64,000 nt of DNA from Flavobacterium piscisymbiosum. GTDB lineage: Bacteria > Bacteroidota > Bacteroidia > Flavobacteriales > Flavobacteriaceae. The translations under genes were made by a program, and so were the position numbers. The DNA is taken from contig NZ_JAJJMM010000001.1 of NCBI RefSeq assembly GCF_020905295.1, forward strand, positions 1,364,001 to 1,428,000, read 5' to 3'. Below are positions 61,981-64,000 of this stretch, piece by piece. The notes under the pieces were generated by a model. That model saw only the letters and a program-made list of their open reading frames with translations, did no database searches and was not told where the DNA came from. Positions within the stretch are counted from its first letter, which is position 1. Each line of letters starts with the position of its first letter.

Positions 61981-63204
61981 TTGATCAGTTTCAATCCATT
62001 ATCGCTATTCCAAACAAAAGGAAAAATCAAGAAAGTTTATAGAGAAGCAAAAGCCTCTTATTTAAACCGAATTCGTTTTGCCGTGGGAATGTTTTATTTT
62101 GGAATGGGATTAAGTTTTGCAACCTGGGCGAGCAGAATTCCAGACATAAAAACCGCTTTACATTTAACGGAAGGAGATTTGGGGTCGATTCTTTTTGCTT
62201 TGCCAATGGGACAATTGATCATCATGCCTTTTTCAGGTAAAATGGTAACCAAATTTGGGAGTCATCGTATCCTTGTTTTCTCTTTAATAATGTATGTTTT
62301 GTGTTTGGCTAATTTAGGATTAGCAACATCAGCACTGCAATTATCACTAGGATTATTTCTGTTTGGAGTTTTTGGAAATCTAGCCAACATCGCCGTAAAT
62401 ACTCAAGGAGTTTATACCGAAGTACTTTTCAAAAAAACAATCATGTCCTCTTTTCACGGAATGTGGAGTTTTGCCGGATTTACAGGAGCTTTGGTAGGTT
62501 TAGGAATGCTGACTTTAAAACTCACACCATTTCATCATTTTCTGGTTGTGGGCGCAATTGTACTTTTAATGGTTGCTTTCAATTTTAAATTTTTGGTCAA
62601 AGCCAAAGAAAAAATAAAAAACAAAACATCCGAAAAGAAAAAGCTATTTGTAAAACCCGACAGCTCTTTGCTTTGGCTTGGTGTAATTGGTTTTTGCAGT
62701 ATGGCCAGCGAAGGTGTAATGTTCGACTGGAGCGGAGTTTACTTTAAAGATATTGTACAAGCTCCCGGACCTTTAGTAATTTTAGGTTATACATCATTCA
62801 TGATCATGATGGCCAGCGGACGATTTTTAGGCGATGGACTCATCAACAAATTTGGTCGTGAACGGGTGATGCAAATTAGTGGCGTCATGATTTCTGTGGG
62901 GCTTTTTACTGCTGTTTTTCTTCCTTATATTATTCCTTGTACCATTGCTTTTATGCTTGTTGGTTTAGGAGTTGCGACCATTGTGCCTACCGTTTATAGT
63001 ATGGCAGGAAAAAACCCTACCGTTCCTCCCGGAGAAGCTTTAACCATTGTTTCGAGTGTAAGTTTTTTAGGTTTTTTGATGGGACCTCCGGTTATTGGAC
63101 ATATTGCGGAAGCTTTCGGACTTCAGTTTTCCTTTGCCTTTATCGGAATCTTTGGTGTTCTGATCGCCTTTATGGTTTCGAAAATTAGAACTACCGAAGC
63201 ATAA
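61981..63204 (+). CDS. MFS transporter
   Basis: A 407-residue protein of the major facilitator superfamily with about twelve helices. The start is TTG at 61981, the first available codon after an in-frame stop. The next in-frame ATG (62089) would cut into the first helix. Helix 1 is FAVGMFYFGMGLSFATWASRIPDIK. A family Gly-rich loop (LGDGLINKFGRERVM) is also seen. The substrate is not indicated; the adjacent Gfo/Idh gene suggests sugar-type traffic (inference). Confidence 0.88.
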   Translation: MISFNPLSLFQTKGKIKKVYREAKASYLNRIRFAVGMFYFGMGLSFATWASRIPDIKTALHLTEGDLGSILFALPMGQLIIMPFSGKMVTKFGSHRILVFSLIMYVLCLANLGLATSALQLSLGLFLFGVFGNLANIAVNTQGVYTEVLFKKTIMSSFHGMWSFAGFTGALVGLGMLTLKLTPFHHFLVVGAIVLLMVAFNFKFLVKAKEKIKNKTSEKKKLFVKPDSSLLWLGVIGFCSMASEGVMFDWSGVYFKDIVQAPGPLVILGYTSFMIMMASGRFLGDGLINKFGRERVMQISGVMISVGLFTAVFLPYIIPCTIAFMLVGLGVATIVPTVYSMAGKNPTVPPGEALTIVSSVSFLGFLMGPPVIGHIAEAFGLQFSFAFIGIFGVLIAFMVSKIRTTEA

Positions 63205-63753
63205 TTTTTTTTCAGGAGCTAATCCCGCTATACGTTCCAATCTTTTGTGGCGAACACCGCCACAAAAGGATTTCCACTTCTATCGGGGCTAGGACAATCA
63301 TTTTCATAAGAGTTTTTTCCTCTAGTTTGTCCTCCCGAGGAACGAGGGATCTCCACAAGAAACTCCGTATAGTAATACACCAAATATTGACGATATTCTC
63401 TACAGAATTTCTAGTTTGATTTGCTCGTTGGCTATCGCTCAGGCCTCCTTCGTCGAAAATAACATTAAATGAGAAAAAATCATTTCAATCATTATAATCT
63501 GTGGCTATAATAAAACTAGCAAATGCCCAAATTAATTACTGATTTTTAAAAAGCAATCTTATTTATAAAATAAAAATTTGTAAGAAATTTCTTTTACATC
63601 GATTTTTGCTTATATTTGAGGTTGAAAATTAAGTTTCGTATTTATCGAAAGTCTTTTCCAAAGACCAATTTTATCTTTTGATGCAGAATTAAAAAGTTTT
63701 GAAAATCAAGACTGTTTAATCTGAAAACTTTTATCAAAGTAAATTGGGTTTTC
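63205..63753. repeat. Repeat-rich gap before the last gene
   Basis: No gene in the first 450 bp. A composite element at about 63228-63296 has conserved ends (CCGCTATA and TCGGGGCTAG) around a TTTTGTGGCG/CGCCACAAAA stem, like the element at ~13762-13830 but with a different stem. A CCTCCCGAGG stretch near 63342 and a 'gcgaagtcgaag'-related stretch near 63430-63455 are also present. Confidence 0.6.
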
Positions 63754-64000
63754 ATGGGAAAGAAATACATATTGTTTTTTATTTTATTGTCTTTTGGAGT
63801 TGCTTTTGCACAACAAGAAACTACTTTCGAAGGAATAGTAATTGATGCAAAAACGCAAAGTCCTCTTGAAAATGTTGTGGTAAGTATCCAGAATTCTTCG
63901 ATCACACAACTTACCAATGCAAGCGGAAAATTCGAATTGCATTCTGCTATTAAAGGAGAACAACTATTATTGCTTCGTAGTCAGGGATATAAAGATTTAC
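63754..64000 (+). CDS. Carboxypeptidase-regulatory-like domain protein, N-terminal part
   Basis: The gene runs off the right edge; 82 codons are seen. It has a signal peptide (MGKKYILFFILLSFGVAFAQ), then TFEGIVIDAKTQSPLENVVVSIQNSSITQLTNASGKFEL, the N-terminal beta-sandwich found at the start of TonB-dependent outer-membrane receptors and other Bacteroidetes surface proteins. Which of these it is cannot be told from this part. Confidence 0.78.
   Translation, partial: MGKKYILFFILLSFGVAFAQQETTFEGIVIDAKTQSPLENVVVSIQNSSITQLTNASGKFELHSAIKGEQLLLLRSQGYKDL

Overview
The window is a chromosomal segment of a Flavobacterium-like member of the Bacteroidetes. The evidence is the AT-rich sequence, -7 promoter boxes of the form TAnnTTTG, weak or absent Shine-Dalgarno sites, a type IX secretion (T9SS) type-B sorting domain, a GH97 enzyme, an IPExxxVDY-family gene and the order purN-acpP-fabF-rnc-(IPExxxVDY)-pyk. 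No species is claimed.

Layout. 1-11.4 kb holds the tail of araA, a lipoprotein aldose epimerase, a large T9SS type-B surface protein, an OsmC protein, an MBOAT/SGNH O-acylation pair and a GH97 glycosidase. 11.5-28 kb is mostly housekeeping: tRNA-Leu, prs, L25, pth, superoxide dismutase, purF, a PfkB kinase, an ECF sigma factor with a membrane partner, rnhA, purN, acpP, fabF, rnc and pyk. Between the dismutase gene and purF lie three copies of a short minus-strand element that looks like a self-terminated small RNA, plus a heptanucleotide purine-rich array.

28.6-45.4 kb is a long co-directional run of secreted, lipoprotein and outer-membrane genes: two arylsulfatases around a HAD lipoprotein, an outer-membrane beta-barrel protein, two tandem DUF1254/DUF1214 lipoproteins, DUF2490, DUF2252, DUF2092, a proline-rich DUF6515 protein, DUF4136, a membrane-anchored AraC-type regulator, a MetA-like barrel and an Omp85-type barrel. 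It has no SusC/SusD pair, so it is not a canonical polysaccharide utilisation locus, and its joint function is unknown to me. A 28-bp perfect palindrome lies upstream.

45.5-51.3 kb carries a CPBP protease, an AraC regulator, a C1 cysteine peptidase, a TPR-like secreted protein, two tRNA-Asn genes and rseP. 51.6-59.2 kb is a compact double-glycine peptide (bacteriocin-like) system: a small HTH-like protein, two GG-leader precursors, an ABC permease/ATPase pair, a lipoprotein, a DUF3267 zincin-like membrane protein, an HlyD-type adaptor, a C39-peptidase ABC exporter and three tiny single-span membrane peptides. An approximately 88-bp segment made of the 3' end of the HTH gene, a promoter and a palindrome is duplicated in front of both precursors. 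In the second copy a one-base deletion opens a longer reading frame into the leader.

59.4-64 kb holds an old-yellow-enzyme family oxidoreductase, a Gfo/Idh/MocA oxidoreductase, an MFS transporter, a repeat-filled gap and the start of a secreted carboxypeptidase-regulatory-like protein. The peptide system, the triplicated small-RNA-like element and the sulfatase/DUF1254 run are the parts most worth following up.
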